64,000 nt of DNA from Roseburia inulinivorans DSM 16841 (GCF_000174195.1 NZ_ACFY01000104.1:37883-101882), one strand, 5' to 3'; shown: positions 54,126-64,000, numbered from the stretch's first letter. The notes: generated by a model not told the origin, from the letters alone. Translations and numbers: made by a program.

Positions 54126-55814
54126 TTACTCCTCCTGTTTCTTTTTCAAGTCATCCCCGGTAAAAGCAGAACTGATTGCTTCACCCGGAGCAACCATCGG
54201 CCATACCTTGTCATCACTATTTATGATACAGTCTATTACAACCGGGGTATCAGATGCAAGTGCTTTCTTCAGAGCTTTGTTAAACTCTTCACGATTCGTT
54301 GCCCGATAGCCCGTTGCACCCATGGCTTCCGCCAATTTCACATAATCTACACCGTCATCTAAAACGGTTGCAGAATAACGTTTCTCATAAAACAAATCCT
54401 GCCACTGTCTGACCATTCCAAGTACATGGTTATTAATGATCACTTCGATGAGTGGTAATTTTTGTCTCACTGCAGTTGCAATTTCATTCATATTCATACG
54501 GAAACATCCGTCTCCGGCAATATTAATGACCTGTTTATCCGGGCATCCGATCTGTGCACCGATCGCAGCACCAAGACCATACCCCATTGTTCCAAGACCA
54601 CCGGATGTCAGAAGTGTTCTCGGTTTTTTGTATTTGTAATACTGTGCCGCCCACATCTGATGCTGTCCTACTTCCGTCACAATGATGGCATCCCCGTTTG
54701 TCTCTTTATAGATATCCTCAATGACATAAGGACCTGATAATCCGGTTTTTGGATAAGTCAGTGGATACTTTACTTTGTAATCCATGATATGTGTGATCCA
54801 TTCCGTATGGTTCATCTGTGTCAGCCGCTCATTCACACGAAGCAGGATCTCTTTGATATCACCGATCACAGATGCATCTGTCTGGATATTTTTATTAATT
54901 TCCGCAGGATCCACATCAAACTGTAAAATATCTGCCTGACTTGCAAATTTCTTTGCATTGCCGAGTACACGGTCTGAAAATCTTACGCCGACAGCAATTA
55001 AAAGATCACACTCACTGACACCGAGATTGGATGCTTTTGTTCCATGCATTCCAAGCATTCCGGTATAAAGATCATCCTCTCCGTCAAAAGCTCCTTTTCC
55101 CATGAGGGAATCACAGACAGGCGCATCTACCATTTTGACAAATTTCTTTAATTCCTCACTGGCGCCGGAGATCACGGCTCCACCACCGACAAATATGTAT
55201 GGTTTCTTTGCCTTCTGGATCATCTTGACCGCTTTGCTTAAGTCTTCCTCTGTGATCGTCTGTGAAATTCCTGCGATCACTTCCGGCTCTTTTGCCTTGT
55301 ATTCCGTCTTTGCTGCCGTGATATCTTTCGGGATATCCACAAGAACCGGACCCGGTCTTCCGGTCTGCGCAATTTTAAACGCACGGCGGATCGTGTCTGC
55401 CAGTTTATGAATATCCTTTACAATAAAGTTATGTTTTGTGATCGGCATTGTGATTCCCGCAATGTCGATCTCCTGAAAACTGTCTTTTCCAAGTAATGGA
55501 ACATTTACATTGCAGGTGATCGCCACCACTGGAACAGAATCCATATATGCGGTTGCGATTCCGGTGACAAGGTTCGTTGCCCCCGGTCCGCTTGTTGCAA
55601 AACAGACACCTACTTTTCCCGTACTTCTCGCATAACCGTCCGCTGCATGGGACGCACCCTGCTCATGGGAAGTTAAAACATGTCTGATCTCATTCTGATG
55701 TTTATATAATTCATCATATACATTTAAGATAGCGCCGCCCGGATATCCGAATACAGTATCAACCTTCTGTTCTTTCAGACATTCGATCACGATCTGCGCA
55801 CCTGTTAACTGCAT
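54126..55814 (-). CDS. ilvB: Acetolactate synthase large subunit
   Basis: 562 residues. ThDP enzyme of valine/leucine/isoleucine synthesis. Catalytic Glu in TSHEQGASHAADGYARSTGKVGV, FAD-linked middle domain, and ThDP-binding GDGCFRMNMNEIATAVRQKLPLIEVIINNHVLGMVRQWQ. A small regulatory subunit (ilvN) is not adjacent. AAAGGGG before ATG. It sits between ilvD and serC; the serC overlap indicates translational coupling. Confidence 0.95.
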   Translation of the reverse strand: MQLTGAQIVIECLKEQKVDTVFGYPGGAILNVYDELYKHQNEIRHVLTSHEQGASHAADGYARSTGKVGVCFATSGPGATNLVTGIATAYMDSVPVVAITCNVNVPLLGKDSFQEIDIAGITMPITKHNFIVKDIHKLADTIRRAFKIAQTGRPGPVLVDIPKDITAAKTEYKAKEPEVIAGISQTITEEDLSKAVKMIQKAKKPYIFVGGGAVISGASEELKKFVKMVDAPVCDSLMGKGAFDGEDDLYTGMLGMHGTKASNLGVSECDLLIAVGVRFSDRVLGNAKKFASQADILQFDVDPAEINKNIQTDASVIGDIKEILLRVNERLTQMNHTEWITHIMDYKVKYPLTYPKTGLSGPYVIEDIYKETNGDAIIVTEVGQHQMWAAQYYKYKKPRTLLTSGGLGTMGYGLGAAIGAQIGCPDKQVINIAGDGCFRMNMNEIATAVRQKLPLIEVIINNHVLGMVRQWQDLFYEKRYSATVLDDGVDYVKLAEAMGATGYRATNREEFNKALKKALASDTPVVIDCIINSDDKVWPMVAPGEAISSAFTGDDLKKKQEE

Positions 55815-55899
55815 TCTCTAAATCCCCTTTCGTGTTTCCATATCTAATTGCTTCACCAATGCTTCCAAAATCCGGAAAGCACACATGAACCTCTTTTCT

Positions 55900-57576
55900 T
55901 TAATCATTCTTTCCCGGAATCTGTAAGATTGCTCCTCGGTTGCCGGATGTTACCATAGATGCGTAACGCGCAAGGTAGCCGGTGGTAACTTTTGGTTCTC
56001 TTGGCTGCCATTTTGCCTTACGTGCCGCCATCTCTTCATCGGACACTGCAATATCCAGGGTCATCTCAGGGATATTGATTTTGATGATATCTCCCTCTTC
56101 CACAAGAGCGATCGGTCCGCCAACTGCTGCCTCCGGTGACACATGACCGATGGAAGCTCCACGGCTCGCACCGGAAAAACGTCCGTCCGTGATGAGTGCC
56201 ACGGAGGAACCTAATCCCATTCCTGCAATTGCGGAGGTTGGATTTAACATTTCTCTCATGCCCGGTCCGCCTTTTGGTCCCTCGTAACGGATCACGACAA
56301 CGTCACCTGCCACGATCTTTCCACCTTTGATCGCAGCAATCGCATCTTCCTCACAGTCAAACACTCTTGCCGGACCTTCATGCACCATCATCTCATCTAC
56401 CACTGCGGAACGCTTTACAACGCCTCCATCCGGGGCAAGATTTCCTTTTAATACTGCAAGACCACCTGTCTTACTGTATGGATTGTCAACCGGACGAATT
56501 ACCTCCGGGTTCTTATTCACTGCATTTTTAATATTTTCTCCGACTGTTTTTCCGGTAACGGTCATACAGTCTGTGTTGATCAGTCCAATGTCTGCTAACT
56601 CTTTCATAACGGCATAGACACCGCCTGCCTCATTTAAGTCCTCCATATAAGTCGGTCCTGCCGGTGCTAGATGACAGAGGTTCGGTGTTTTTTCGCTGAT
56701 CGGGTTAGCAAAAGATATATCAAAATCAAAACCTACTTCGTGGGCAATCGCAGGAAGATGTAACATACTGTTTGTGGAACATCCCAATGCCATATCTACG
56801 GTCAGGGCATTTAAGATTGCTTCTTTTGTCATAATATCTCTTGGTCGGATATTCTTATTGTACATATCCATGACTGCCATTCCTGCATGTTTTGCAAGTT
56901 TGATACGCTCTGAATAAACTGCAGGGATGGTTCCATTTCCGCCTAATCCCATACCGAGTGCTTCTGTCAGACAGTTCATCGAGTTTGCGGTGTACATTCC
57001 TGAACAGGAACCGCAGGTTGGACAAACTTTCTCTTCATACTCTTTTACTTCCTCCTCCGTCATCGTTCCTGCTGCGTAGGAACCGACTGCCTCAAACATA
57101 GAGGAAAGACTTCTCTTTTTGCCGTGCACATGACCTGCAAGCATTGGTCCACCGGATACGAATACAGTCGGAACATTGATTCTTGCTGCTGCCATCAAAA
57201 GTCCCGGAACGTTTTTATCACAGTTTGGAACCATGACAAGTGCATCGAACTGATGTGCGAGTGCCATACACTCGGTGGAATCTGCGATCAGATCTCTTGT
57301 GACAAGAGAATATTTCATCCCGATATGTCCCATTGCAATTCCATCGCACACTGCGATCGCCGGGAATACAACCGGCACACCGCCTGCCTCTGCAACGCCT
57401 AATTTCACTGCATTTACGATTTTATCCAGATTCATATGACCCGGTACGATCTCGTTGTAGGAGCTTACGATACCTACCATTGGTTTTTTCATTTCTTCTT
57501 CTGTAAAGCCCAGTGCGTTAAAAAGACTTCTGTGTGGAGCCTGCTGCATCCCTGATTTTACATTATCACTCTTCAT
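55900..57576 (-). CDS. ilvD: Dihydroxy-acid dehydratase
   Basis: 558 residues. Dehydrates dihydroxy-acids in the third common step of branched-chain synthesis. Fe-S ligand cysteines in [11 protein letters not shown] and [20 protein letters not shown]-terminal [30 protein letters not shown]. The first cysteine of the cluster lies in the NCDK motif. AAAGGA upstream of ATG. Placed between leuB and ilvB with about 84-nt gaps each side. Confidence 0.97.
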   Translation of the reverse strand: MKSDNVKSGMQQAPHRSLFNALGFTEEEMKKPMVGIVSSYNEIVPGHMNLDKIVNAVKLGVAEAGGVPVVFPAIAVCDGIAMGHIGMKYSLVTRDLIADSTECMALAHQFDALVMVPNCDKNVPGLLMAAARINVPTVFVSGGPMLAGHVHGKKRSLSSMFEAVGSYAAGTMTEEEVKEYEEKVCPTCGSCSGMYTANSMNCLTEALGMGLGGNGTIPAVYSERIKLAKHAGMAVMDMYNKNIRPRDIMTKEAILNALTVDMALGCSTNSMLHLPAIAHEVGFDFDISFANPISEKTPNLCHLAPAGPTYMEDLNEAGGVYAVMKELADIGLINTDCMTVTGKTVGENIKNAVNKNPEVIRPVDNPYSKTGGLAVLKGNLAPDGGVVKRSAVVDEMMVHEGPARVFDCEEDAIAAIKGGKIVAGDVVVIRYEGPKGGPGMREMLNPTSAIAGMGLGSSVALITDGRFSGASRGASIGHVSPEAAVGGPIALVEEGDIIKINIPEMTLDIAVSDEEMAARKAKWQPREPKVTTGYLARYASMVTSGNRGAILQIPGKND

Positions 57577-57659
57577 ATTCTATCATTCCTTTCCCTCACC
57601 TGAAATTATCATTCAGCCCGGATATTCCTCCTCAGGTGATACCATTCCATCTTTCTGTA

Positions 57660-58760
57660 TTAAATACGCTCACAGATCAGATCGCCCATCTGTGATGTGC
57701 CAACCTGTGTTACATATGCTTTCTTTGCATCTTCCTGCGGCATAATGTCGATCGTGCGGTAACCGTCTTTTAACACCTGTTTGACGGCTGCTTCTATCGT
57801 ATCTGCCTCTTTATCAAGATCAAACGTATAGCGGAGCATCATCGCTGCGCTTAAAATCGTTGCGATTGGATTGGCAATTCCTTTTCCTGCGATATCCGGT
57901 GCAGAACCGCCGCTTGGCTCATACAGACCAAATTTGGTATCGTTCAGACTTGCGGAGGATAACATTCCGATAGAGCCTGTCACCATACTTGCCTCGTCTG
58001 ATAAAATATCTCCAAACATATTCTCTGTTAAAATGACATCAAACTGTTTTGGATCTTTGACAAGCTGCATTGCGCAGTTGTCTACGAGCATATGCTCATA
58101 AGTAACTTCCGGATAATCCTTTGCGACTTCTTCCACTACTTTTCTCCATAATCTGGAGGAATCTAAAACATTTGCCTTATCTACGCTTGTCACTTTTTTT
58201 CTGCGCTTCATGGCGATATCAAATCCGCGCTTTGCGATTCTTCTGATCTCGTTTTCATTGTAAGTAAGTGTATCGGTTGCAGTTATCACACCATCAACCA
58301 TCTCCGTCTTTCTCGCCCCAAAGTAAAGACCTCCGGTCAGTTCGCGCATGATCATCATATCAAATCCATCTCCGATAATATCGTCACGGAGCGGACAAGC
58401 TTCTTTCAATTCTTCATATAAATAAGCAGGTCTTAAATTTGCAAATAAATTCAAAGACTTTCTCAATTTTAACAGTCCTGCTTCCGGTCTTAATTCCGGA
58501 GCCAGTTTGTACCATGGGGAAGTCTGTGTGTTTCCACCGATCGATCCCATCAGAACTGCATCCGATGCCTTTGCAGCTGCAATTGCCTCATCGGTAAGCG
58601 GCACGCCTGTCGCATCGATCGAACATCCTCCCATCAGAATATCCTGATACGTAAACGAATGTCCGTATTTCTCCCCTGCTTTATCTAAAACTTTTTTCGC
58701 CTCTGCCACGATCTCCGGTCCGATTCCATCGCCTGAGATCACACCAATATGACACTCCAT
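57660..58760 (-). CDS. leuB: 3-isopropylmalate dehydrogenase
   Basis: 366 residues from ATG 58760 (GAGGG at 7 nt; a TTG two codons earlier overlaps less well). Oxidative decarboxylation in leucine synthesis. Signatures: [53 protein letters not shown] and [26 protein letters not shown]. leuA and leuCD are not in the window. First gene of leuB-ilvD-ilvB-serC-serA(-mscS). Confidence 0.96.
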   Translation of the reverse strand: MECHIGVISGDGIGPEIVAEAKKVLDKAGEKYGHSFTYQDILMGGCSIDATGVPLTDEAIAAAKASDAVLMGSIGGNTQTSPWYKLAPELRPEAGLLKLRKSLNLFANLRPAYLYEELKEACPLRDDIIGDGFDMMIMRELTGGLYFGARKTEMVDGVITATDTLTYNENEIRRIAKRGFDIAMKRRKKVTSVDKANVLDSSRLWRKVVEEVAKDYPEVTYEHMLVDNCAMQLVKDPKQFDVILTENMFGDILSDEASMVTGSIGMLSSASLNDTKFGLYEPSGGSAPDIAGKGIANPIATILSAAMMLRYTFDLDKEADTIEAAVKQVLKDGYRTIDIMPQEDAKKAYVTQVGTSQMGDLICERI

Positions 58761-58806
58761 ATCCAATCCCTCTTTTCTTTCATCTCAAAGCCTGTCTGTG
58801 CACCTC

Positions 58807-58894
58807 AGTGAATCCATATCTTTTTCACTTTAGCACAGTAATTACCGACAGTATTTATAAAGACTATAATATAGTATCTTTGGAAACATTTCAA
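58807..58894 (-). promoter_or_regulatory. Promoter and leader of the leuB operon
   Basis: Minus strand -35 TTGAAA (58889-58894), 17-nt spacer, -10 TATTAT (58866-58871). A palindrome ACTATATTATAGT (58863-58875) covers the -10, and AGTTATAACT (58924-58933) lies upstream. The leader has an AGTGAA/TTCACT hairpin (58824-58829 with 58807-58812). No T-box or leader-peptide attenuator was found. Confidence 0.55.
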
Positions 58895-58957
58895 CTATCA
58901 TTGCTATTTTTCTTTTTCATAATAGTTATAACTGTTACCTATAGAAAGTATAGCTTA

Positions 58958-59488
58958 TCATTCCTCACATACATAATGATAAACACTTTCGTATAATTCT
59001 GTGCGCACGCTCTGAAACTCATCCTCTGAAAGCGGTTCCGGTGCTGACATGATCCGCAGGGGGATTTCATGCCGGTCTTCTCCCATCGGCGGCTGGATAT
59101 ATGGATATTCGTTAAAAGTGAACCCATGCCGCTCATAAAATCCTATTCTTCTTTTTTTCAGGGAATCCTCCGGCAATTCCACCTCCAGAACAACTTTTCC
59201 TGCTTTCTGCCTTGCCAGTTCCTCTAACATTTTTCCGCCGATCCCACTGTTTCTTGCTTTCTCACTGACTGCAAAATGCTCGATAAAGACAAATTCCGCA
59301 AACTCCCAGACTGCTAAAAATGCCAGAAGCCCTCCCTCGTTTCTTACACCGAGCAGCTCATATTTTTCTTCATCCAGAAGTTTTTTCTGCCCTTCCTTTT
59401 TTCTTCTCTCATCTGCCGGAAAACTCTGTTCCATAATACGATAAACTTCTTCAAAATCACTTCTATCCAGCTTTTCAAGACAAACCAT
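58958..59488 (-). CDS. GNAT-family N-acetyltransferase
   Basis: 176 residues. Acetyl-CoA fold: FIEHFAVSEKARNSGIGGKMLEEL is motif A, LEVELPEDSLKKRRIGFYERHGFTFNEY is motif B. Starts MVCLEKLDRSDFEEVYRIMEQSFPADER after AAAGGGAAAG. Substrate unknown. Ends just upstream of the leuB promoter. Confidence 0.85.
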   Translation of the reverse strand: MVCLEKLDRSDFEEVYRIMEQSFPADERRKKEGQKKLLDEEKYELLGVRNEGGLLAFLAVWEFAEFVFIEHFAVSEKARNSGIGGKMLEELARQKAGKVVLEVELPEDSLKKRRIGFYERHGFTFNEYPYIQPPMGEDRHEIPLRIMSAPEPLSEDEFQSVRTELYESVYHYVCEE

Positions 59489-59584
59489 TTTCTTTCCCTT
59501 TCATCATCATATTTTGATCCGGATCATGCGTGAAACAGCAGTTCCATAAGCAGTCCGCTTCCCTGATGCTCTTTCAGATACAGA

Positions 59585-59612
59585 TAAGACGCCGGCAACT
59601 GCCGACGTCTTA
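59585..59612. terminator. Strong hairpin downstream of yajC
   Basis: TAAGACGCCGGC pairs with GCCGACGTCTTA over a 4-nt loop (59585-59612), 22 nt after the yajC stop. There is no T-run after it on either strand, so it may stabilise the mRNA 3' end rather than terminate. Confidence 0.5.
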
Positions 59613-59633
59613 TGATAAAGCACTCTATTTACA

Positions 59634-59948
59634 TTATGCTTCTTCCGGTTTTTCAACTGCTGCAATTGCAGATTTCTGCATTGGGATACGGCAGTTCTTG
59701 TTGCTTCCAAACTCAACAATGACTGTATCGTCTGTGATATCAATAACTGTACCGTAGAAGCCACTTGTTGTCAAAACAGTATCTCCTGTTGCAAGTTCCG
59801 ATAACATTGCATTTTTCTTCTGAGTCTCTTTCTTCTGTGGACGGATCATGAAGAAATACATAAATGCAAATAAAATAACTAACCAAAGGATCATTCCACC
59901 CATTCCTGCTGCGGATGATGCTCCTGATGATGCCAAGATTGATAACAT
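59634..59948 (-). CDS. yajC: Sec translocon accessory protein YajC
   Basis: 104 residues. A Gly/Ala-rich N-terminus, one membrane helix (GGMILWLVILFAFMYFFMIRPQKKETQKK) and a conserved beta domain (LATGDTVLTTSGFYGTVIDITDDTVIVEFGSN). Associates with SecDF. AGGAGGAAAG before ATG. Downstream of tgt on the same strand, as in many bacteria (tgt-yajC-secDF). Confidence 0.95.
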   Translation of the reverse strand: MLSILASSGASSAAGMGGMILWLVILFAFMYFFMIRPQKKETQKKNAMLSELATGDTVLTTSGFYGTVIDITDDTVIVEFGSNKNCRIPMQKSAIAAVEKPEEA

Positions 59949-60096
59949 CTTTCTTCCTCCTAAAAACTTATTGCTCTCTAATATCGTATTTTGATATTTT
60001 TAGAAACTATAAAACATTGTACACAAAACCTTGCGTTTCGGCAAGCTTTTCCAATTAATTTTATAAAATATTTAGTCTTAGACAATATCTGTCCTT

Positions 60097-61272
60097 TTAA
60101 TGGAACTTCTTCTGTCCGCTCATTTCTTTTTCACGGTCGATCTGTCCCATGTTATAAAGTTTTTCTTCCTTATAAGATCTGAAGTTTCCGGCATCAAGCG
60201 CATCCCGGATCTCTTCCATCATCGTATTGTAGAAATAAAGGTTATGCAGTACACACAGACGCATTCCAAGCATTTCTTTTGCTTTCAGCAGATGGCGGAT
60301 GTATGCCCTGCTGTATCTGCGGCATGCCGGGCACTGACAGCCTTCCTCGATTGGGCGCATATCTTTTTCATATTTCTGGTTAAACAGATTGATCTTTCCC
60401 TGATTGGTGTATACATGTCCATGACGGCCATTCCGTGACGGATAAACACAGTCAAAGAAATCAATACCGCGGTCAACGCCTTCTAAAATATTTGCCGGAG
60501 TTCCCACTCCCATCAGATAAGTTGGTTTCTTTCTCGGCAGATAAGGAACTGTCTCATCCAAAATATAGTACATTTCCTCATGTGTTTCCCCGACTGCGAG
60601 ACCTCCGACTGCATAGCCGTCGAGATCGAGCTCCGAGATTCTCTTGGCATGATCGATACGGATATCCGCATAAATCGCACCCTGGTTGATACCGAAGAGC
60701 ATCTGGTTTTTATTTACGGTATCCTCTAACGAATTGAGGCGGTTCATTTCTTTTTTACAACGCTCCAGCCATCGTGTCGTTCTCGCTACGGATGCCTCCA
60801 CATAAGGGCGTTCCGCAAGAGCCGGCGCACACTCGTCAAAACCCATGGCGATCGTTGAGCCGAGATTTGACTGGATCTGCATACTCTCTTCCGGTCCCAT
60901 GAAAATTTTGGCTCCGTCAATATGAGAATGGAAATAAACGCCTTCCTCTTTGATTTTTCTTAAACCGGCAAGGGAAAACACCTGAAATCCACCGGAATCT
61001 GTAAGGATCGGGCGGTTCCATGACATGAATTTATGTAATCCGCCCATCTCCTTGATGAGTTTATCTCCTGTTCTCACATGCAGATGGTAAGTGTTCGATA
61101 ATTCCACCTGACATTTGATCTGTTCTAAATCCTCAGTGGAGACAGCTCCCTTGATTGCTGCCACTGTGCCGACGTTCATAAACACAGGGGTCTGGATGTC
61201 TCCGTGCACCGTGTGAAATACTCCACGTTTGGCTCTTCCCTCTTCTTTTAATAACTCGTACAACTTTTTCAT
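60097..61272 (-). CDS. tgt: tRNA-guanine transglycosylase
   Basis: 391 residues from ATG 61272; ten upstream in-frame codons lack a ribosome site. Exchanges guanine 34 for preQ1 in GUN-anticodon tRNAs. General acid/base Asp in LTDSGGFQVFSL, nucleophile Asp in FFDCVYPSRNGRHG, and zinc ligands CQCPACRRYSRAY...LHN. Co-directional with yajC. Somewhat longer C-terminus than usual (DREKEMSGQKKFH). Confidence 0.96.
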   Translation of the reverse strand: MKKLYELLKEEGRAKRGVFHTVHGDIQTPVFMNVGTVAAIKGAVSTEDLEQIKCQVELSNTYHLHVRTGDKLIKEMGGLHKFMSWNRPILTDSGGFQVFSLAGLRKIKEEGVYFHSHIDGAKIFMGPEESMQIQSNLGSTIAMGFDECAPALAERPYVEASVARTTRWLERCKKEMNRLNSLEDTVNKNQMLFGINQGAIYADIRIDHAKRISELDLDGYAVGGLAVGETHEEMYYILDETVPYLPRKKPTYLMGVGTPANILEGVDRGIDFFDCVYPSRNGRHGHVYTNQGKINLFNQKYEKDMRPIEEGCQCPACRRYSRAYIRHLLKAKEMLGMRLCVLHNLYFYNTMMEEIRDALDAGNFRSYKEEKLYNMGQIDREKEMSGQKKFH

Positions 61273-61420
61273 ACTCCTTCCTGCTTCCGTTATATTAGGC
61301 AATTGCGAAACTCGATTTTACGTTATGAATATTACGAAAAGTTAACAAGATCAACGAAAACACGCTTCCGCTACGTGTCACTCGCAATGGTACTAAAATT
61401 CTTTTTTTCATTGTATATGA

Positions 61421-62707
61421 TCACTCTTGAGTCAATATTGTAAACAGTTCGAAATAATTTTCAAATGTTTTTTTGCAGCATAGCGGATCGTCTATTATGA
61501 TCCCGTCAGTCCGTAAACCAAGCAGCGAAAATGCCATTGCCATGCGGTGGTCTTCATATGTTTTTATCACAGCTGCATGCGGCACTCCCGGATAAATGGT
61601 CAAAGCGTCTTCTTCTTCCTCGCACCGGATACCGGCACGCCGCAGTTCTGTCACGATCGCATGGATCCTGTCAGACTCCTGAAGTCTGATGTGGCCAATG
61701 TGCGAAATATGCACCGGTGCATCTGCGTATGGCGCCATCGCCGCAAGCGTCATCGTCTGGTCAGAAAAATCGTTCATATCTATATCGATTCCATGAATAT
61801 TTCCATGTTCCGGGCCTTCCACACAGATCCCTTTTGCGGTATCTGTCACTTTACAGCCGAGCTGCTCCAACACCTTTAAGAATTTTTTATCTCCCTGCGT
61901 GTTGTCCATATGCACATTTTCGACTATGGCTTTTCCTCCGGTGATCGCTGCCGCACCATAAAAATAACATGCCGCCGACATATCCGGTTCTACGACATAA
62001 GTAGTTTTATGATAAGCTGCCCCCGGCATCACCTCATAATTCTTTCCATCAAACTGCGTCTGCACACCCCAGTTTTCCATCATATTGCGTGTGATCCGGA
62101 TATAAGAACCATCCGTCTTCTCACTTGTGATCTGAATATGCAGTCCCTGCGGAAGCATCGGCGAAATCAAAAGCATGGCACTCAAAAACTGGGTACTCCT
62201 GCTGATGTCAAGCCGGACTGTAAGCTTCTGGTCTTTTCTCTGCCCATTAATTTTCACAGGAAGAAAACCCTCCTGTTCCAGATATATAATCTCTGCCCCC
62301 GTATGCTCCAATAAGACAAACAGATCTTTCATCGGTCTTTTTTTCATCTGCCCGGATGCCTGGATCACATAACTGCCATCTGACATTCCAAGCATTGCTG
62401 TCAGAAATCTGGCGGCTGTTCCTGCACTTCCAACATCAATCTCTGCTTCTTTTTTCGGAATTGTTCCGCCTTCTCCTTTTACCGTCACACGCCTTTTTTC
62501 CTCTTCCACGAGAACATCAAAGCCCAACGCAGTCAGTGAGCTGATAAAATGTCTGGAATCATCTGAAAAAAGCACGCCGTCTAATGTCACTGTCCCATCC
62601 GAGAGTGCTGCCATTAAAAGCGCCCGGTTTGTCATGCTCTTAGACCCCGGCACTGTCACGCACCAGTCGATCGGTTTTTCTATTTTTCTCACAGGGTATT
62701 GTTCCAT
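61421..62707 (-). CDS. aroA: 3-phosphoshikimate 1-carboxyvinyltransferase (EPSP synthase)
   Basis: 428 residues. Shikimate step 6. Substrate-binding VPGSKSMTNRALLMAALSDG, PEP-site EIDVGSAGTAARFLTAM, catalytic region FSDQTMTLAAMAPYADAP and RLQESDRIHAIVTELRRAG, and EDHRMAMAFSLLGLR. Divergent from aroC across 119 nt, so the two may share regulation. Confidence 0.96.
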   Translation of the reverse strand: MEQYPVRKIEKPIDWCVTVPGSKSMTNRALLMAALSDGTVTLDGVLFSDDSRHFISSLTALGFDVLVEEEKRRVTVKGEGGTIPKKEAEIDVGSAGTAARFLTAMLGMSDGSYVIQASGQMKKRPMKDLFVLLEHTGAEIIYLEQEGFLPVKINGQRKDQKLTVRLDISRSTQFLSAMLLISPMLPQGLHIQITSEKTDGSYIRITRNMMENWGVQTQFDGKNYEVMPGAAYHKTTYVVEPDMSAACYFYGAAAITGGKAIVENVHMDNTQGDKKFLKVLEQLGCKVTDTAKGICVEGPEHGNIHGIDIDMNDFSDQTMTLAAMAPYADAPVHISHIGHIRLQESDRIHAIVTELRRAGIRCEEEEDALTIYPGVPHAAVIKTYEDHRMAMAFSLLGLRTDGIIIDDPLCCKKTFENYFELFTILTQE

Positions 62708-62826
62708 TCTTGGAACCTCCTCACAAATTTTTTTACAACTTTTTATATTTTACCATATTCTTATTGTCGCGCAAAGCGAAATCTTTTATAATCATTTTAT
62801 ATTTGGTGATAAAGGAGTACATACCT

Positions 62827-63927
62827 ATGGCAGGATCAACATTTGGAAATATATTTAAAATAACAACCTGGGGGGAATCCCACGGAAAAGGAGTCGGTGT
62901 CGTTGTAGATGGATGTCCGGCAGGACTTTCTCTCTGTGAGGAAGATATCCAGAAATTTTTAAATCGCAGAAAACCGGGACAGTCCAAATTCACTACCCCG
63001 CGTAAGGAGGATGACTCCGTTGAGATTTTATCCGGTGTATTTGAGGGAAAAACAACCGGAACTCCAATCTCACTTGTTGTATATAATAAAAACCAGCAGT
63101 CCAAGGATTACAGTGAAATTGCATCCTATTATCGTCCGGGACATGCTGATTACACCTTTGATATGAAATATGGTTTCAGAGATTACCGCGGTGGTGGCCG
63201 TTCCTCCGGCCGTGAAACAATCGGACGTGTGGCAGCCGGTGCGATCGCAGTCAAAATTTTGGATCAGCTTGGCATCAGACTTATAACCTATTCTAAATCC
63301 ATTGGTCCAATCGCATGCGATCCGCGTCATTTCGATGCCGAAGAGATTCTGAAAAATCCGGTGTACATGCCGGATGCCGATGCCGCAGAAAATGCAATGG
63401 CTTATCTGGAAGCCTGCATCGCTGAACAAAATTCTTCCGGCGGTGTCGTGGAGTGTATCATTTCCGGTGTTCCGGCAGGTATCGGCGATCCGGTCTTTGA
63501 AAAGCTGAACGCAAACCTCGCCAAAGCCGTCATGTCCATCGGTGCTGTAAAAGGTTTCGAGATTGGAGATGGTTTTGACGTTGCCAAAGCAACCGGCAAG
63601 AACAATAACGATGCTTTCCGCATCGGAGCGGATGGTTCTGTTTCCAAAGAAACAAATCACGCCGGTGGTATCTTGGGCGGCATGAGTGATGGTTCCGATA
63701 TCATTCTCCGCGCCACGATCAAACCGACGCCTTCCATTTCTGCCACCCAGCACACGGTCAATAAATCCGGCGAAGAGATCGACATCAATATCAAAGGGCG
63801 CCACGATCCGATCATCGTACCGCGTGCTGTTGTTGTCGTGGAGTCTATGGCAGCTGTCACGATCGTGGATGCGATGTTTGCAAATATGAGCGCACGCATG
63901 GATTCGCTGGAGCGGTTTTATAAATAA
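62827..63927 (+). CDS. aroC: Chorismate synthase
   Basis: 366 residues from ATG 62827 (AAAGGAG at 9 nt); 39 further in-frame upstream codons have no ribosome site. Last shikimate step, FMNH2-dependent. Signatures GESHGKGVGVVVDGCPAGL, FRDYRGGGRSSGRETIGRVAAGA and GVSSATQHTV-type region PSISATQHTV, plus RHDPIIVPRAVVVVESM. Divergent to aroA. The 73 nt after its stop show no further gene start. Confidence 0.97.
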   Translation: MAGSTFGNIFKITTWGESHGKGVGVVVDGCPAGLSLCEEDIQKFLNRRKPGQSKFTTPRKEDDSVEILSGVFEGKTTGTPISLVVYNKNQQSKDYSEIASYYRPGHADYTFDMKYGFRDYRGGGRSSGRETIGRVAAGAIAVKILDQLGIRLITYSKSIGPIACDPRHFDAEEILKNPVYMPDADAAENAMAYLEACIAEQNSSGGVVECIISGVPAGIGDPVFEKLNANLAKAVMSIGAVKGFEIGDGFDVAKATGKNNNDAFRIGADGSVSKETNHAGGILGGMSDGSDIILRATIKPTPSISATQHTVNKSGEEIDINIKGRHDPIIVPRAVVVVESMAAVTIVDAMFANMSARMDSLERFYK

Positions 63928-64000
63928 ACCGGAGTTTAATTGGCGTAGTGTCGCAGATTCTGTGGTGCAGTTCCTAGGTTGTGAAGGGCAGATATACGTG

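Noticed and set aside
58767..58862. Leucine T-box or leader-peptide attenuator before leuB
   Set aside because: No T-box core, no leucine-codon run and no terminator/antiterminator pair were found.
63070..63804. 244-codon minus-strand open frame
   Set aside because: Antisense shadow of aroC; aroC has the full set of family motifs.
1..64000. CRISPR array or complete insertion sequence or prophage
   Set aside because: No regularly spaced repeats, cas-like genes, transposase, integrase or phage structural genes were seen; only remnants at the left end and near 38-40 kb.

Overview
The window looks like a chromosomal segment from a low-to-moderate GC gut-type Firmicute of the family Lachnospiraceae (Roseburia/Agathobacter/Eubacterium rectale-like). 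This is inferred from the protein families (GreA with an acidic insertion, dimeric glycyl-tRNA synthetase, PPDK, DUF5692, DUF4422, era-yqzL-recO order), consensus TTGACA/TATAAT promoters, AGGAGG ribosome sites and dense rho-independent terminators. No rRNA, CRISPR array, complete insertion sequence or prophage was seen. One tRNA gene is present.

Layout. 0-0.7 kb: a truncated RelB/DinJ antitoxin at the edge and two decayed mobile-element gene ends closed by a strong terminator. 0.7-8.4 kb: metA (the residue-111 signature predicts acetyl-CoA use), ligA, rluF, an SH3-domain membrane protein, tRNA-Arg(CCG), a DUF4422 protein and ldh. 8.5-16.6 kb: a Y-family polymerase behind a LexA-type box, a MarR-heterodimeric ABC exporter operon, aroD, and a DAHP synthase whose frame is broken by one base in an A-run. 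16.6-17.7 kb: a DUF5692 membrane protein.

18-29.6 kb is the most distinctive part: a co-oriented surface and secretion locus. It holds three TasA/camelysin-like proteins with SipW-type signal peptides, an ER/SipW-type signal peptidase, a 1,386-residue VWA/PA14-like secreted protein with a Cna-B-like module, two membrane-anchored surface proteins with PLAN-type tails, a class B sortase, a small unknown partner and a SARP (OmpR-type winged helix plus BTAD) regulator. Two promoters (before the first gene and before the major TasA-like gene) carry a direct heptamer repeat TGTGACC-N4-TGTGACC (one copy TATGACC) with an 11-bp period, 9 bp upstream of the -10 and without a good -35. That is the architecture expected of SARP-activated promoters, so I propose a self-contained SARP-controlled secreted-fibre locus. 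Several genes here, and the DAHP synthase outside it, are each missing one A in a short A-run. This is either a sequence error, real inactivation, or slippage-based expression control.

29.7-40.4 kb: metF, a greA-family gene, an Sfp-type phosphopantetheinyl transferase overlapping a REC-GGDEF-EAL-PAS-REC c-di-GMP protein, a 2Fe-2S/ASKHA corrinoid-reactivation-type protein, then an accessory stretch with a frameshifted AAA-ATPase/PD-(D/E)XK gene, small XRE regulators, a HAD protein and a GNAT remnant. 40.4-51 kb: ppdK, glyS, a lipoprotein, recO-yqzL-era, an M16C peptidase and a cold-shock gene. 51-64 kb: an amino-acid operon leuB-ilvD-ilvB-serC-serA followed by an MscS channel, then a GNAT gene, yajC, tgt and the divergent shikimate genes aroA and aroC. 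Together with aroD and DAHP synthase the window covers four of the seven shikimate steps. Start codons were moved from the longest open frame wherever a ribosome site decided otherwise.
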